DNA of 64,000 nt from positions 295,837 to 359,836 of the forward strand of contig CANQEH010000001.1 of the NCBI GenBank assembly GCA_947594835.1, given 5' to 3'. Of the stretch, positions 1 through 8,203 are shown piece after piece. The notes under the pieces were generated by a model. That model was not told the origin of the DNA. It made no database searches and saw nothing but the letters and a program-made list of their open reading frames with translations. The stretch's first letter is position 1. Every line of letters begins with the position of its first letter. Origin of the DNA: an uncultured Acetatifactor sp. GTDB lineage: Bacteria; Bacillota; Clostridia; Lachnospirales; Lachnospiraceae. A program made the position numbers and the translations under genes.

Positions 1-1
1 C

Positions 2-238
2 CTGAAACTGCGGCAGATGGGGCTTCTCAACGTGTGGACGCCCTTTGCGGAGCTGTTCCACTACGAGTCGGTGTCCAGGGGGCTTGACGACGCAGGGGAG
101 AAGGCGGAGCGTTATAATCGGGAGTCAGAGCGCTTCCGGGAGAAGTGGAAAGACGCGCTGGCGGCCGGAGATCCTTACTATAATCCGAATTTTTCCCTGG
201 ACAAAAGCGATTTTTCCCTGCGGGTGGAAAATGGTTGA
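2..238 (+). CDS. Glycosyltransferase family 2, C-terminal end (partial)
   Basis: The reading frame is open from the left edge and stops at 236-238, so only the last 78 residues are seen. The tail contains FHYES, a charged helix, and a closing DPYYNPNFSLD...FSLR block. That block is characteristic of the C-terminal end of GT2-type glycosyltransferases of rhamnan or O-antigen type (established family knowledge). It lies 62 nt upstream of a phosphoglucomutase gene and heads a run of polysaccharide genes, which fits a sugar transferase acting at the inner face of the membrane. Catalytic domain and start are outside the window, so the sugar specificity cannot be judged. Confidence 0.7.
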   Translation: MKLRQMGLLNVWTPFAELFHYESVSRGLDDAGEKAERYNRESERFREKWKDALAAGDPYYNPNFSLDKSDFSLRVENG

Positions 239-299
239 AAAGACTTGGATATCTATGGTAAAATAACCTAAAAGTTTACAGAAAGGCATGGTGATCGAT

Positions 300-2021
300 A
301 TGGGCTATATGGAAGAATACCGCTTTTGGCTGGACGACGATTATTTTGACGAGGACACCAAAGAGCAGCTGAGGGCGATAGAGGGAGACCAGAAGGAGAT
401 CGAGGAGCGTTTCTATAAAGAACTGGAATTTGGCACCGGCGGCCTCAGAGGAATCATCGGCGCCGGAACAAACCGCATGAATATCTACACGGTCCGCAAG
501 GCCACCCAGGGGCTGGCAAATTTCATTTTGAAACAGGGGGCCCAGGACAAGGGCGTTGCCATCGCCTATGACTCCAGGCGGATGTCCCCGGAGTTTGCGG
601 ACGAGGCGGCGCTGTGCCTTGCGGCAAACAAGATCAAGGCCTATGTATTCGACGCCCTGCGGCCCACGCCGGAGCTTTCCTTTGCCCTGCGCACCCTGGG
701 CTGTACCGCTGGCATCGTGGTGACGGCAAGCCACAACCCGCCGGAGTACAACGGCTATAAGGTGTACTGGGAGGACGGCGCCCAGGTGACGGCGCCCAAG
801 GACCGGGAGATCATCGAGGAAGTCAAGAGCATCAAGGACTATCACACCGTAAAGACCATGGCAAAGGCAGACGCCCAGGCCCAGGGGCTTTATCAGGTGA
901 TCGGCAGCGAGATAGACGACGCGTATATGGCGGAGCTGAAAAAGCAGATCATCCACCCGGAAGTGATCGCCAGGATGGCGGATGAGATCAAGATTGTTTA
1001 CACGCCCCTCTGCGGCACGGGCAACCGGCCGGTGAGGCGGATCCTTTCAGAGCTGGGATTTCGGAATGTCTATGTGGTGCCGGAGCAGGAAAACCCGGAT
1101 CCCGACTTTACTACCCTGGACTATCCGAACCCGGAGGATCCCAAGGCGTTTACCTATGCGCTGCGCCTGGCGAAAGAGAAGGATGCGGACATCGTGCTGG
1201 CCACGGATCCCGACGCAGACCGTCTGGGCGTTTACGCGAAGGATCAGAATACTGGGGAATATGTGCCGTTTACCGGGAATATGTCCGGTATGCTGATCGC
1301 GGAATATATCCTGCGGGAGAGGACGGCCACAGGCACCATGCCGGAAAATCCCGCACTGGTGACCACCATCGTCACCACCAATATGACCAAGGCGATTACT
1401 GCCGCTTACGGCGTAAAACTGATCGAGGTGCTCACCGGCTTTAAATTCATCGGCGAGCAGATCAAGCTGTTCGAGCAGACGGGAAGCAACCACTATGTGT
1501 TCGGCCTGGAGGAGAGCTACGGCTGTCTGGCCGGAACCCATGCCCGGGACAAGGACGCCATCGTTGCGGTGATGTGCCTGTGCGAGGTGGCGGCCTTCTG
1601 TAAAAACCAGGGCAAGACCCTCTGGGATATGATGCTGGATATCTATGAAAAATACGGGTATTATAAGGAAGGGCAGTACACCATCACGCTAAAGGGGATC
1701 GACGGCTCCCGCCAGATCGAAGAGATGATGGAGAAACTAAGAAACAATCCGCCGAAGGCCTTCGGCAGCTATCAGGTGCTGAAATTCCGGGACTATCAAA
1801 AGGATCAGGAAGTAGATATGGCCACTGGGGAAACGGGTTCCACGGGACTTCCCAAGTCCAACGTGCTCTATTTTGAACTGCCGGACGACGCATGGTGCTG
1901 CGCCCGGCCTTCCGGGACGGAACCGAAGATTAAATTTTACATGGGAGTAAAGGGCTCCGGCATCCAGGACGCCCAGGCAAAACTGGAACAACTGACCGAG
2001 GATGTGAAGGCAGCGCTGTAA
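300..2021 (+). CDS. Phosphoglucomutase/phosphomannomutase
   Basis: Alpha-D-phosphohexomutase interconverting hexose 1- and 6-phosphates, feeding nucleotide-sugar synthesis for the surrounding polysaccharide genes. The phosphoserine loop TASHNP lies near residue 140, the metal loop DPDADRLG near 303, the sugar loop EESYG near 404, and the phosphate-binding loop RPSGTEPKIKF near the C terminus. All four domains are present and the length (573 aa) is normal for the Firmicutes PgcA-like group. Starts are possible at 288 (ATG), 291 (GTG) and 300 (ATG). The AAAGG at 282-286 is too close to 288, and family proteins usually begin near the MGYMEEY segment, so 300 is preferred with moderate confidence. 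Glucose versus mannose preference is not readable. Confidence 0.93.
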   Translation: MGYMEEYRFWLDDDYFDEDTKEQLRAIEGDQKEIEERFYKELEFGTGGLRGIIGAGTNRMNIYTVRKATQGLANFILKQGAQDKGVAIAYDSRRMSPEFADEAALCLAANKIKAYVFDALRPTPELSFALRTLGCTAGIVVTASHNPPEYNGYKVYWEDGAQVTAPKDREIIEEVKSIKDYHTVKTMAKADAQAQGLYQVIGSEIDDAYMAELKKQIIHPEVIARMADEIKIVYTPLCGTGNRPVRRILSELGFRNVYVVPEQENPDPDFTTLDYPNPEDPKAFTYALRLAKEKDADIVLATDPDADRLGVYAKDQNTGEYVPFTGNMSGMLIAEYILRERTATGTMPENPALVTTIVTTNMTKAITAAYGVKLIEVLTGFKFIGEQIKLFEQTGSNHYVFGLEESYGCLAGTHARDKDAIVAVMCLCEVAAFCKNQGKTLWDMMLDIYEKYGYYKEGQYTITLKGIDGSRQIEEMMEKLRNNPPKAFGSYQVLKFRDYQKDQEVDMATGETGSTGLPKSNVLYFELPDDAWCCARPSGTEPKIKFYMGVKGSGIQDAQAKLEQLTEDVKAAL

Positions 2022-2054
2022 GCGCTGTCTTCTTTGTAAAAGGAGACAGGGCGT

Positions 2055-3419
2055 TTGAGCAGGTTCAGCGTTGCCAATGTGCAGAAAACCGTAGATTATC
2101 TGCACAGGAATGGATTTAAAAACACTTGTTATGCAATTGGGGAACGGCTGATGCAAAAGAGGCAGGACGCCTATCGGTGGGAGTGGCCCGCCCAGGGGGA
2201 GCTGGAGCGTCAGCGCCAGCTCTGCAGCGGTCTGCAGTCCGCCGCCCTGATCAGCATCGTGGTTCCCTGCTACCGCACCCAGAAACAGCATCTGCTTGAG
2301 ATGATAGAGTCCGTCCGGGCGCAGACCTACCCTCTGTGGGAACTGATTCTGGCGGATGCCACAGAGGACGACAGCGTAGGACAGGCTGTGCGTTTTTTCA
2401 CAGACAGCCGCATCCGCTACCTGCACCTGCCCCACAACCGGGGGATCGCTGAGAACACCAACTGGGGCGTCAAGGCCGCTGCCGGGGACTATATCGGGCT
2501 TCTGGATCATGACGACCTGCTGTCGCCGGAGGCCCTGTTCTGGATGGCCATGGCCATAGAGGAGGGCAAGCGGGCCGGGGCAGGCCCTGTGCTCCTTTAT
2601 TCCGACGAAGACAAGTGCAGCGGCGACGGGACGGCTTTTTTTGAACCCAACCGAAAAGAGAAGTTCAATCTGGATCTTTTGCTGAGCAATAATTACATCT
2701 GTCATTTTATGCTGATGGAGCGGCAGCTGATGCAGGAACTTTTGCTGCGGCAGGAATACGACGGCGCCCAGGATTACGACCTGCTTCTGCGGGCGGCGGG
2801 CAGGCTGATGGGACAGGAGGAGCGCATCGTCCATGTGCCCAGGATTCTGTATCACTGGAGATGCCACGCTTCTTCCACCGCCGAAAACCCCCAGAGCAAG
2901 CGGTATGCTTACGAGGCGGGCAGGCGTGCTCTGCAGGATTTCGCTGACAGCCAGGGCTGGAGGGCGCTCGCAAAGGATACCGCCCATCTGGGATTTTACC
3001 GGCTGGACTATGGATCTGACCTGTTTGCGGTCAGAAAAGACGTGGGGGCCGTGGGCGGGCCGCTCTTTGAGAAGGGCAGGTTGGTGGGCGGCAGGCTGGG
3101 AGAGGACGGCTCCGTCTTCTATCAGGGACTGCGCCGTCACTACAGCGGCTATCTGCACCGGGCGTTGCTCTCCCAGGACGGGGAGGCGGTGGATATCCGG
3201 AATCTCAGACTGCGGAAGGAAGCCAGGGGACTGTTTGAAAAGGCGGTGGGCGTGCCCTGGACGGCAAGGCCCGGCAGCGATGTCTTTGACGTTTCCGTAT
3301 TGCCCTCAGAGACGGACTTAACCGCTCTCAGCCTGGCTCTGGGCAGGGCGCTTAAGGAGGCGGGGTACCGCATTTTGTATCTGCCGGGGCAAAGTATGAA
3401 TCTAAGGGATCTGAAGTAA
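2055..3419 (+). CDS. Glycosyltransferase family 2 (GT-A fold)
   Basis: Transfers a sugar from a nucleotide donor to a growing lipid-linked glycan (family knowledge). An N-terminal ~60-residue helical stretch precedes the GT-A core: ISIVVPCY near residue 72, the donor loop with NRGIAENTN, and the metal-binding DHDD near 156. The acceptor-side part has a YSDEDK segment and the VPRILYHWR block typical of WcaA-like enzymes. A tail of about 120 residues follows. The gene starts with TTG at 2055, supported by AGGAG at 2041-2045 with 9-nt spacing; no better ATG lies upstream. It follows the phosphoglucomutase by 33 nt and is probably in the same operon. Donor and acceptor unknown. Confidence 0.88.
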   Translation: MSRFSVANVQKTVDYLHRNGFKNTCYAIGERLMQKRQDAYRWEWPAQGELERQRQLCSGLQSAALISIVVPCYRTQKQHLLEMIESVRAQTYPLWELILADATEDDSVGQAVRFFTDSRIRYLHLPHNRGIAENTNWGVKAAAGDYIGLLDHDDLLSPEALFWMAMAIEEGKRAGAGPVLLYSDEDKCSGDGTAFFEPNRKEKFNLDLLLSNNYICHFMLMERQLMQELLLRQEYDGAQDYDLLLRAAGRLMGQEERIVHVPRILYHWRCHASSTAENPQSKRYAYEAGRRALQDFADSQGWRALAKDTAHLGFYRLDYGSDLFAVRKDVGAVGGPLFEKGRLVGGRLGEDGSVFYQGLRRHYSGYLHRALLSQDGEAVDIRNLRLRKEARGLFEKAVGVPWTARPGSDVFDVSVLPSETDLTALSLALGRALKEAGYRILYLPGQSMNLRDLK

Positions 3420-3446
3420 AATCACAGGCAGGGGAAAAAGCGCCGA

Positions 3447-4433
3447 ATGGTGGGAAAAGAAGAAATAACAGTTGTTATTCCAAACTATAACGGCATATCG
3501 TTTTTGCAGGACTGCCTGCAGTCGCTCTTTTCCCAGGGGCCTGGGACGCCAAAATTCGGGGTGCTGGTGGTTGACAATGGTTCTGAAGACGGCAGCCTGG
3601 ATTTTTTGCGGGATACTTTTCCCAATGTGCAGGTAAAGGCCCTGCCGGAAAACACAGGCTTCTGCCATGCGGTCAACCTGGGAATCCAGATGGCGGAGAC
3701 GCCTTATGTGATCCTGCTGAACAATGACACCAAGGTAAAGCCCGGGTTTGTGGCGGGGCTCTATGGGGCCATCACGGGGAGGGAGAATCTCTTTTCCGTC
3801 AGCGCTAAGATGCTTATGTGGGACAGGGAAGACCTTCTGGACGATGCGGGGGATCAGTACTGTGCCCTGGGATGGGCTTACGGCAGGGGTAAGGGGAAAC
3901 CCGCCGGAAGATACGCAAGCCCGGCGGAAGTCTTTTCCGCCTGCGGGGGCGCCGCCATTTACCGGAAAAGCGTGTTTGACCGGATCGGGCTCTTTGACGA
4001 GCAGCATTTTGCCTATCTGGAGGATCTGGACATTGGATGGCGGGCGCGGATCTATGGTTATCGGAACGCTTATGAGCCCTCTGCGGAGGTGGTGCATTAC
4101 GGGAGCGCTTCCACGGGCTCCAGGTACAACGAGAAAAAAACGCTGCTGGCAGCGTCCAACAATGTCTATGTGGCGGGGAAAAATATGCCGTTTGTCCAGC
4201 TTCTCTGGAATTTTCCCCTCCTTTTGGCCGGATATCTGATCAAATTCCTGTTTTTCTCCGGGAAAGGGATGGGCGGGATCTACTTAAGAGGGCTTTGGCA
4301 GGGCGTAAAAAAGCTGTGTTCGCCAGGGGGGCGGGCAAGCCGCGTCCCTTTTCGGTGGAGGCACCTGAAAAATTACTTTGCCATCCAGCTGGAACTTTAT
4401 GTCAACCTGATACGGATTCTTAAGAAAAATTAA
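3447..4433 (+). CDS. Glycosyltransferase family 2, rhamnosyltransferase-like
   Basis: A GT2 enzyme of 328 aa. The N terminus has VVIPNYNG, VVDNGSEDGS and ENTGFCHAVN, followed by the DxD-type LLNNDTKV near residue 93 and the FDEQHFAYLEDLDIGWR acceptor segment, as in WbbL/RfbF-type rhamnosyltransferases (family knowledge). The C-terminal ~90 residues include a hydrophobic stretch (LLWNFPLLLAGYLIKFLFF) that probably docks the enzyme on the membrane. The start ATG at 3447 lies 27 nt after the previous gene. Operon position between another GT2 and the priming transferase supports a role in surface polysaccharide repeat assembly; the sugar is inferred from family only. Confidence 0.87.
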   Translation: MVGKEEITVVIPNYNGISFLQDCLQSLFSQGPGTPKFGVLVVDNGSEDGSLDFLRDTFPNVQVKALPENTGFCHAVNLGIQMAETPYVILLNNDTKVKPGFVAGLYGAITGRENLFSVSAKMLMWDREDLLDDAGDQYCALGWAYGRGKGKPAGRYASPAEVFSACGGAAIYRKSVFDRIGLFDEQHFAYLEDLDIGWRARIYGYRNAYEPSAEVVHYGSASTGSRYNEKKTLLAASNNVYVAGKNMPFVQLLWNFPLLLAGYLIKFLFFSGKGMGGIYLRGLWQGVKKLCSPGGRASRVPFRWRHLKNYFAIQLELYVNLIRILKKN

Positions 4434-4503
4434 GAATCAGCTTCATAATTTCATAAGTTCTTCTGCCTATAATAAAACTTGGGTATTTGGTTGGGTGGCG
4501 CAT

Positions 4504-5910
4504 ATGATTAAGGATAATCAGAAAGTTTTTAACCGGTTAATGGTAGTAATCGATGTTGCCATCACGGCGGCGTCTTTTATTGCGGCCTATTATTTCAAAT
4601 TTTATGTCTTAAACGACGGCCCCGGCATAGGCGTGCTGCCGGTGGAGGACTATTACCGGCTGCTGTTTGTCATTGTGCCCCTCTATATGCTGCTCTACTA
4701 TTTTTGCAGCATATACGCGCCAAAGCGCACGGTGCGGCTGCGGTTTGAGGTTTACGGGATTGTCAAAGCCAACACCATCGGCATCATGGTCCTGATCATC
4801 GTGCTGTACCTCCTGATCCGGGAGATCAACTATTCCCGCTCCGTGATCGCCTTTTTTTACCTGTTTAACGTATGCCTTACCTCGGGTTTCCGCATCCTGC
4901 TGCGGCGGCTTCTGCGGACGATCCGCAGACAGGGATACAACCTGAAGCACATTCTGCTGGTGGGGTATTCCCGGGCGGCGGAGGAGTATATCGACAGGCT
5001 TCAGGACAATCCCCAGTGGGGCTATGTGGCCTGCGGCATTTTGGACGACCACATTCCGGCGGGTACCCTCTATAAGGGCGTGAAGGTGCTGGGCCGCCTG
5101 GGCAATCTGGAGATCATCCTGCCCGAGAACAAGCTGGACGAGGTGGCCATCACGCTGCCGTTAAAAGATTATGAGTATCTGGAGCGCATCGTGGGTTTCT
5201 GTGAGAAATCCGGCGTGCACACAAAGTTTATTCCCGATTACAACGGGCTGATCCCCAGCAAGCCCTATACAGAGGATCTGCAGGGCCTGCCGGTGGTCAA
5301 CATCCGCTATGTGCCCCTGACCAACACGGGAAACAAGCTGATCAAGCGGCTGATGGACATTGTGGGTTCCCTGGCAGGCATTGTGATCACACTGCCCATT
5401 ATGGCAGTTGTGGCAATTCTGGTAAAGACCACCAGCCCCGGCCCTGTGATCTTCAAACAGGAGCGGGTGGGGCTGCACAACAAGCCCTTTTATATGTATA
5501 AGTTCCGCAGCATGGCCATGCAGTCTCCCAGGGAGGAGAAGAAAGCCTGGACCGTGCGCAACGATCCCAGGATCACAAAGGTGGGGCGCGTGCTCCGGAG
5601 GACAAGCTTAGACGAACTGCCCCAGCTGTTCAACATCCTGAAGGGGAACATGAGCCTGGTGGGCCCCAGACCGGAGCGGCCTTTGTTTGTGGAGAAGTTC
5701 AAGGAGGAGATCCCGCGGTATATGGTAAAGCACCAGGTTCGTCCGGGGCTTACCGGCTGGGCCCAGGTGAACGGCCTGCGGGGGAACACTTCCATCCGCA
5801 AACGCATTGAATATGATATCTACTATATTGAGAACTGGACCCTGTTTTTTGATATCAAGATCATTTTTATGACATTTTTCACAGGGTTTGTCAATAAAAA
5901 CGCTTACTAA
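4504..5910 (+). CDS. Polyprenyl-phosphate sugar-1-phosphate transferase (priming enzyme)
   Basis: Starts a surface polysaccharide repeat by moving a sugar 1-phosphate from a nucleotide sugar to undecaprenyl phosphate (WbaP/WcaJ/EpsL family). Four to five N-terminal membrane segments (residues ~15-130), a Rossmann-like CoA-binding-type region (~135-260), then a membrane re-entrant helix and the catalytic C-terminal domain. That domain shows the family hallmarks KRLMDIVGS, SPGPVIFKQERVG, YKFRSM, RRTSLDELPQLFNILKG and SLVGPRP. The ATG at 4504 has GGGTGG upstream; an in-frame GTG at 4495 is an alternative. A TATAAT at 4468-4473 in the 70-nt gap may mark an internal promoter, though no good -35 accompanies it. 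Confidence 0.93.
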   Translation: MIKDNQKVFNRLMVVIDVAITAASFIAAYYFKFYVLNDGPGIGVLPVEDYYRLLFVIVPLYMLLYYFCSIYAPKRTVRLRFEVYGIVKANTIGIMVLIIVLYLLIREINYSRSVIAFFYLFNVCLTSGFRILLRRLLRTIRRQGYNLKHILLVGYSRAAEEYIDRLQDNPQWGYVACGILDDHIPAGTLYKGVKVLGRLGNLEIILPENKLDEVAITLPLKDYEYLERIVGFCEKSGVHTKFIPDYNGLIPSKPYTEDLQGLPVVNIRYVPLTNTGNKLIKRLMDIVGSLAGIVITLPIMAVVAILVKTTSPGPVIFKQERVGLHNKPFYMYKFRSMAMQSPREEKKAWTVRNDPRITKVGRVLRRTSLDELPQLFNILKGNMSLVGPRPERPLFVEKFKEEIPRYMVKHQVRPGLTGWAQVNGLRGNTSIRKRIEYDIYYIENWTLFFDIKIIFMTFFTGFVNKNAY

Positions 5911-5925
5911 AAAGGAGAAAGTACA

Positions 5926-7113
5926 ATGGCGACAAAACAGAGACCTAGAAATGCAGCGGAGGCAAAAAGGCGCAAATCCAGGGCGCGGACAAAGATGGTG
6001 ATCTTCGGCGTGGAAATTGCGCTCATTCTGGTCATGGTGGTGGGGCTGTGGGCCCTGCTGGGTTCCGGCGGTTCCGACAGCGGCGACGTGGATGGGGAAG
6101 GACAATCGCTTTTTGCCAAGGTCGGCGGCTGGTTCCAGAACATCGGCGCACCCGTGAGGGCGGAGCCTAAAATCACGATTCTGGACGAGGATAAACTGTC
6201 CATCACCCAGCAGGTGCAGGAGGCGACGGAGGAAGGCGGCGCCATGCACGGCTATCGCAACATCGCCCTGTTTGGCGTGGACGCCACCACGGAAAACCAG
6301 CTGTTTAAGGGCAGCAGAAGCGACAGTATCATGATCGCCAGCATCAATCTGGAGACCGGCGACATTAAGCTGGTGAGCGTATACCGCGACACCTACCTGA
6401 ATATCGGCACCGACGAATACTCCAAGGCCAATGCGGCGTACTCTTACGGCGGCGCAGAGCAGGCCATCAAGATGCTGAACATGAATCTGGACATGGACAT
6501 CACGGACTTCGTGACGGTGGGTTACGGCGGCTTAAGCGAGGTCATTGACGGCCTGGGCGGCGTCTATATCGATGTGGACAGCGAGGAGATCAAGCATATC
6601 AACAATTACCAGAGCGGCATTGCAGATGTGTTAAAGACCGATTACAAGCCGGTGACCCAGACCGGGTATCAGCTGTTAAACGGCATACAGGCCACCGCGT
6701 ACTGCCGGATCCGCTACACCAGGGGCGACGACTTTATGCGTGCCTCCAGACAGCGGGAGGTCATCAAGGCCATTGAGGAACAGGCAAAGAAAGCGGATCT
6801 CGCAACCCTGACCAAGGTGTATGAGGCAGCAATCGACGATATTTACACCAGCCTGGATTCCAAGGATGTGCTGGCGCTTCTGGGAGACATCGCCAACTAC
6901 CGGATTTCGGATGAAAACGGCTTCCCCCAGGAGGATATGCGGGCGACGCCCACCATGGGCGCCGTTGGAAGCGTGGTAGCGCCTCTGGATCTGGAGTCCA
7001 ATGTGGTGTGGCTGCACGAGTACCTGTTTGAGGACGAAGGCTATCAGGTCAGCGATACCGTCAGCGAGATCAATGCCCAGGTCCGCACCAATGTGTCCAA
7101 GTATTTAAAATAG
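5926..7113 (+). CDS. LCP (LytR-CpsA-Psr) family cell-wall glycopolymer ligase
   Basis: Attaches lipid-linked glycopolymers to peptidoglycan outside the membrane (established for LCP proteins). A basic cytoplasmic N terminus is followed by one membrane helix (~24-46), a linker, and the LCP catalytic domain (~108-265). Visible motifs: ALFGVDA, the arginine-aspartate cluster GSRSDSIMIAS, SVYRDTYLNI, LGGVYIDVD and CRIRYTRGDDFMRASRQREV. These arginines and aspartates line the polyprenyl-phosphate site. AAGGAGA precedes the ATG with good spacing. It lies 15 nt after the priming transferase and is followed by a hairpin terminator, so polymer synthesis and attachment are co-expressed. Length 395 aa is normal. 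Confidence 0.94.
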   Translation: MATKQRPRNAAEAKRRKSRARTKMVIFGVEIALILVMVVGLWALLGSGGSDSGDVDGEGQSLFAKVGGWFQNIGAPVRAEPKITILDEDKLSITQQVQEATEEGGAMHGYRNIALFGVDATTENQLFKGSRSDSIMIASINLETGDIKLVSVYRDTYLNIGTDEYSKANAAYSYGGAEQAIKMLNMNLDMDITDFVTVGYGGLSEVIDGLGGVYIDVDSEEIKHINNYQSGIADVLKTDYKPVTQTGYQLLNGIQATAYCRIRYTRGDDFMRASRQREVIKAIEEQAKKADLATLTKVYEAAIDDIYTSLDSKDVLALLGDIANYRISDENGFPQEDMRATPTMGAVGSVVAPLDLESNVVWLHEYLFEDEGYQVSDTVSEINAQVRTNVSKYLK

Positions 7114-7145
7114 CCGAAGCATAAATTCCATACCAACCGGAAAAG

Positions 7146-7172
7146 AGGGAGAGCTCTTTTGGCTCTCCCTTT
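7146..7172 (+). terminator. Hairpin terminator after LCP gene
   Basis: Nine-base perfect stem AGGGAGAGC (7146-7154) with GCTCTCCCT (7162-7170), seven-base loop rich in T, followed by TTC. The trailing T tract is short, so termination is probably partial, and the next glycosyltransferase may still be reached by readthrough. Confidence 0.6.
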
Positions 7173-7250
7173 CAATCGCGGGATCTGTGTCTGGACGCTG
7201 CCTGGCAGAGGCGCGTCGTGCACAGGGAGGGCGCGGAAACGGAGAAAAAG

Positions 7251-8183
7251 ATGACGGTAGATGTGATCATCCCGGTGTACCGGCCGGGGGAAGCCTTTTT
7301 GACCCTGCTGGACAGGCTGATGCGGCAGACCCTGCCGCCGCGGAAGATCATCCTGATGAAGACGGAGGACAACGCGGGGGAGACTGGGGCGGAAGGGTTC
7401 TGGACAGGGGAAAAATGGCGGGAAAAATATCCCAATGTAATTGTGGAGCGCCTTCCCAAGGAAGCGTTTGACCACGGCGGCACCCGGCACAGGGGGGTGC
7501 TCTGTTCCGACGCGCCGGTGTTTGTGACCATGACCCAGGACGCTATGCCGGCGGATCCCTATCTGCTGGAGCGTCTCACCCAGGCTTTGACGGATAAGGT
7601 GGCCGTGTCCTACGCCAGGCAGCTTCCGGGAAAGGACAGCGACGTGGCGGAGCGGATCTCCAGGGAGTTCAATTATCCCGCCGTCTCCTGTGTCAAGACA
7701 AAGGAGGACCTGGGGCGGCTGGGCATCAAGACTTTTTTCTGCTCCAACGTGTGCGCTGCCTACAGACGGGACGTCTACGACGCATTGGGCGGTTTCTGCC
7801 GGCATACTATATTTAACGAAGATATGATTTATGCGGCGGCGGCGGTGAAGGCGGGATACGGTATCGCTTACCAGGCCAGGGCCCGGGTGATACACGCCCA
7901 TCGGTATTCCAACTGGCAGCAGCTTAAGCGGAATTTTGACCTGGGCGTCTCCCAGGCGGATCATCCCGAGGTGTTTGCCGGGATCGTGTCCGAGTCGGAG
8001 GGCCTTCAGCTGATGCGCCAGGCATGGAAGTATCTGAGGAAAAGAAAGAAGCTTTACTGCTTCCCGGGATTTTTTCTCCAGGGATGCTTTAAATATGCGG
8101 GCTATCTGTTGGGGAAGCGGTACCGGCTGCTCCCGAGAAAATGGATCCTGGCGTTAACCACAAACCGGGAATACTGGAATTAG
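7251..8183 (+). CDS. Glycosyltransferase family 2
   Basis: GT-A fold transferase of 310 aa. N-terminal VDVIIPVYRPG, a TMTQDAMP segment in the place of the DxD loop, then the acceptor region CSNVCAAYRRDVYDALGGF and FNEDMIYAA. The tail motif SNWQQLKRNFDLGV is frequent in clostridial rhamnosyltransferase-like enzymes. The ATG at 7251 is chosen because GGAG at 7241-7244 sits six bases upstream; an upstream in-frame GTG at 7218 lacks such a site. The gene ends 20 nt before glmS, suggesting transcription together. Substrate unknown; the usual DXD aspartates are present only as QDAM, so metal use may differ. Confidence 0.85.
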   Translation: MTVDVIIPVYRPGEAFLTLLDRLMRQTLPPRKIILMKTEDNAGETGAEGFWTGEKWREKYPNVIVERLPKEAFDHGGTRHRGVLCSDAPVFVTMTQDAMPADPYLLERLTQALTDKVAVSYARQLPGKDSDVAERISREFNYPAVSCVKTKEDLGRLGIKTFFCSNVCAAYRRDVYDALGGFCRHTIFNEDMIYAAAAVKAGYGIAYQARARVIHAHRYSNWQQLKRNFDLGVSQADHPEVFAGIVSESEGLQLMRQAWKYLRKRKKLYCFPGFFLQGCFKYAGYLLGKRYRLLPRKWILALTTNREYWN

Positions 8184-8203
8184 GGCAGGAGGACAAAAAG
8201 CGT

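Noticed and set aside
1737..3158. Long minus-strand frame (473 codons) opposite the phosphoglucomutase and GT2 genes
   Set aside because: It is antisense to two well-supported genes, has no ribosome site, and shows the Leu/Gln/His-rich composition of a shadow frame in GC-rich DNA.
8184..8203. glmS ribozyme upstream of glmS
   Set aside because: The preceding gene ends 20 nt before glmS; there is no space for the ribozyme core.
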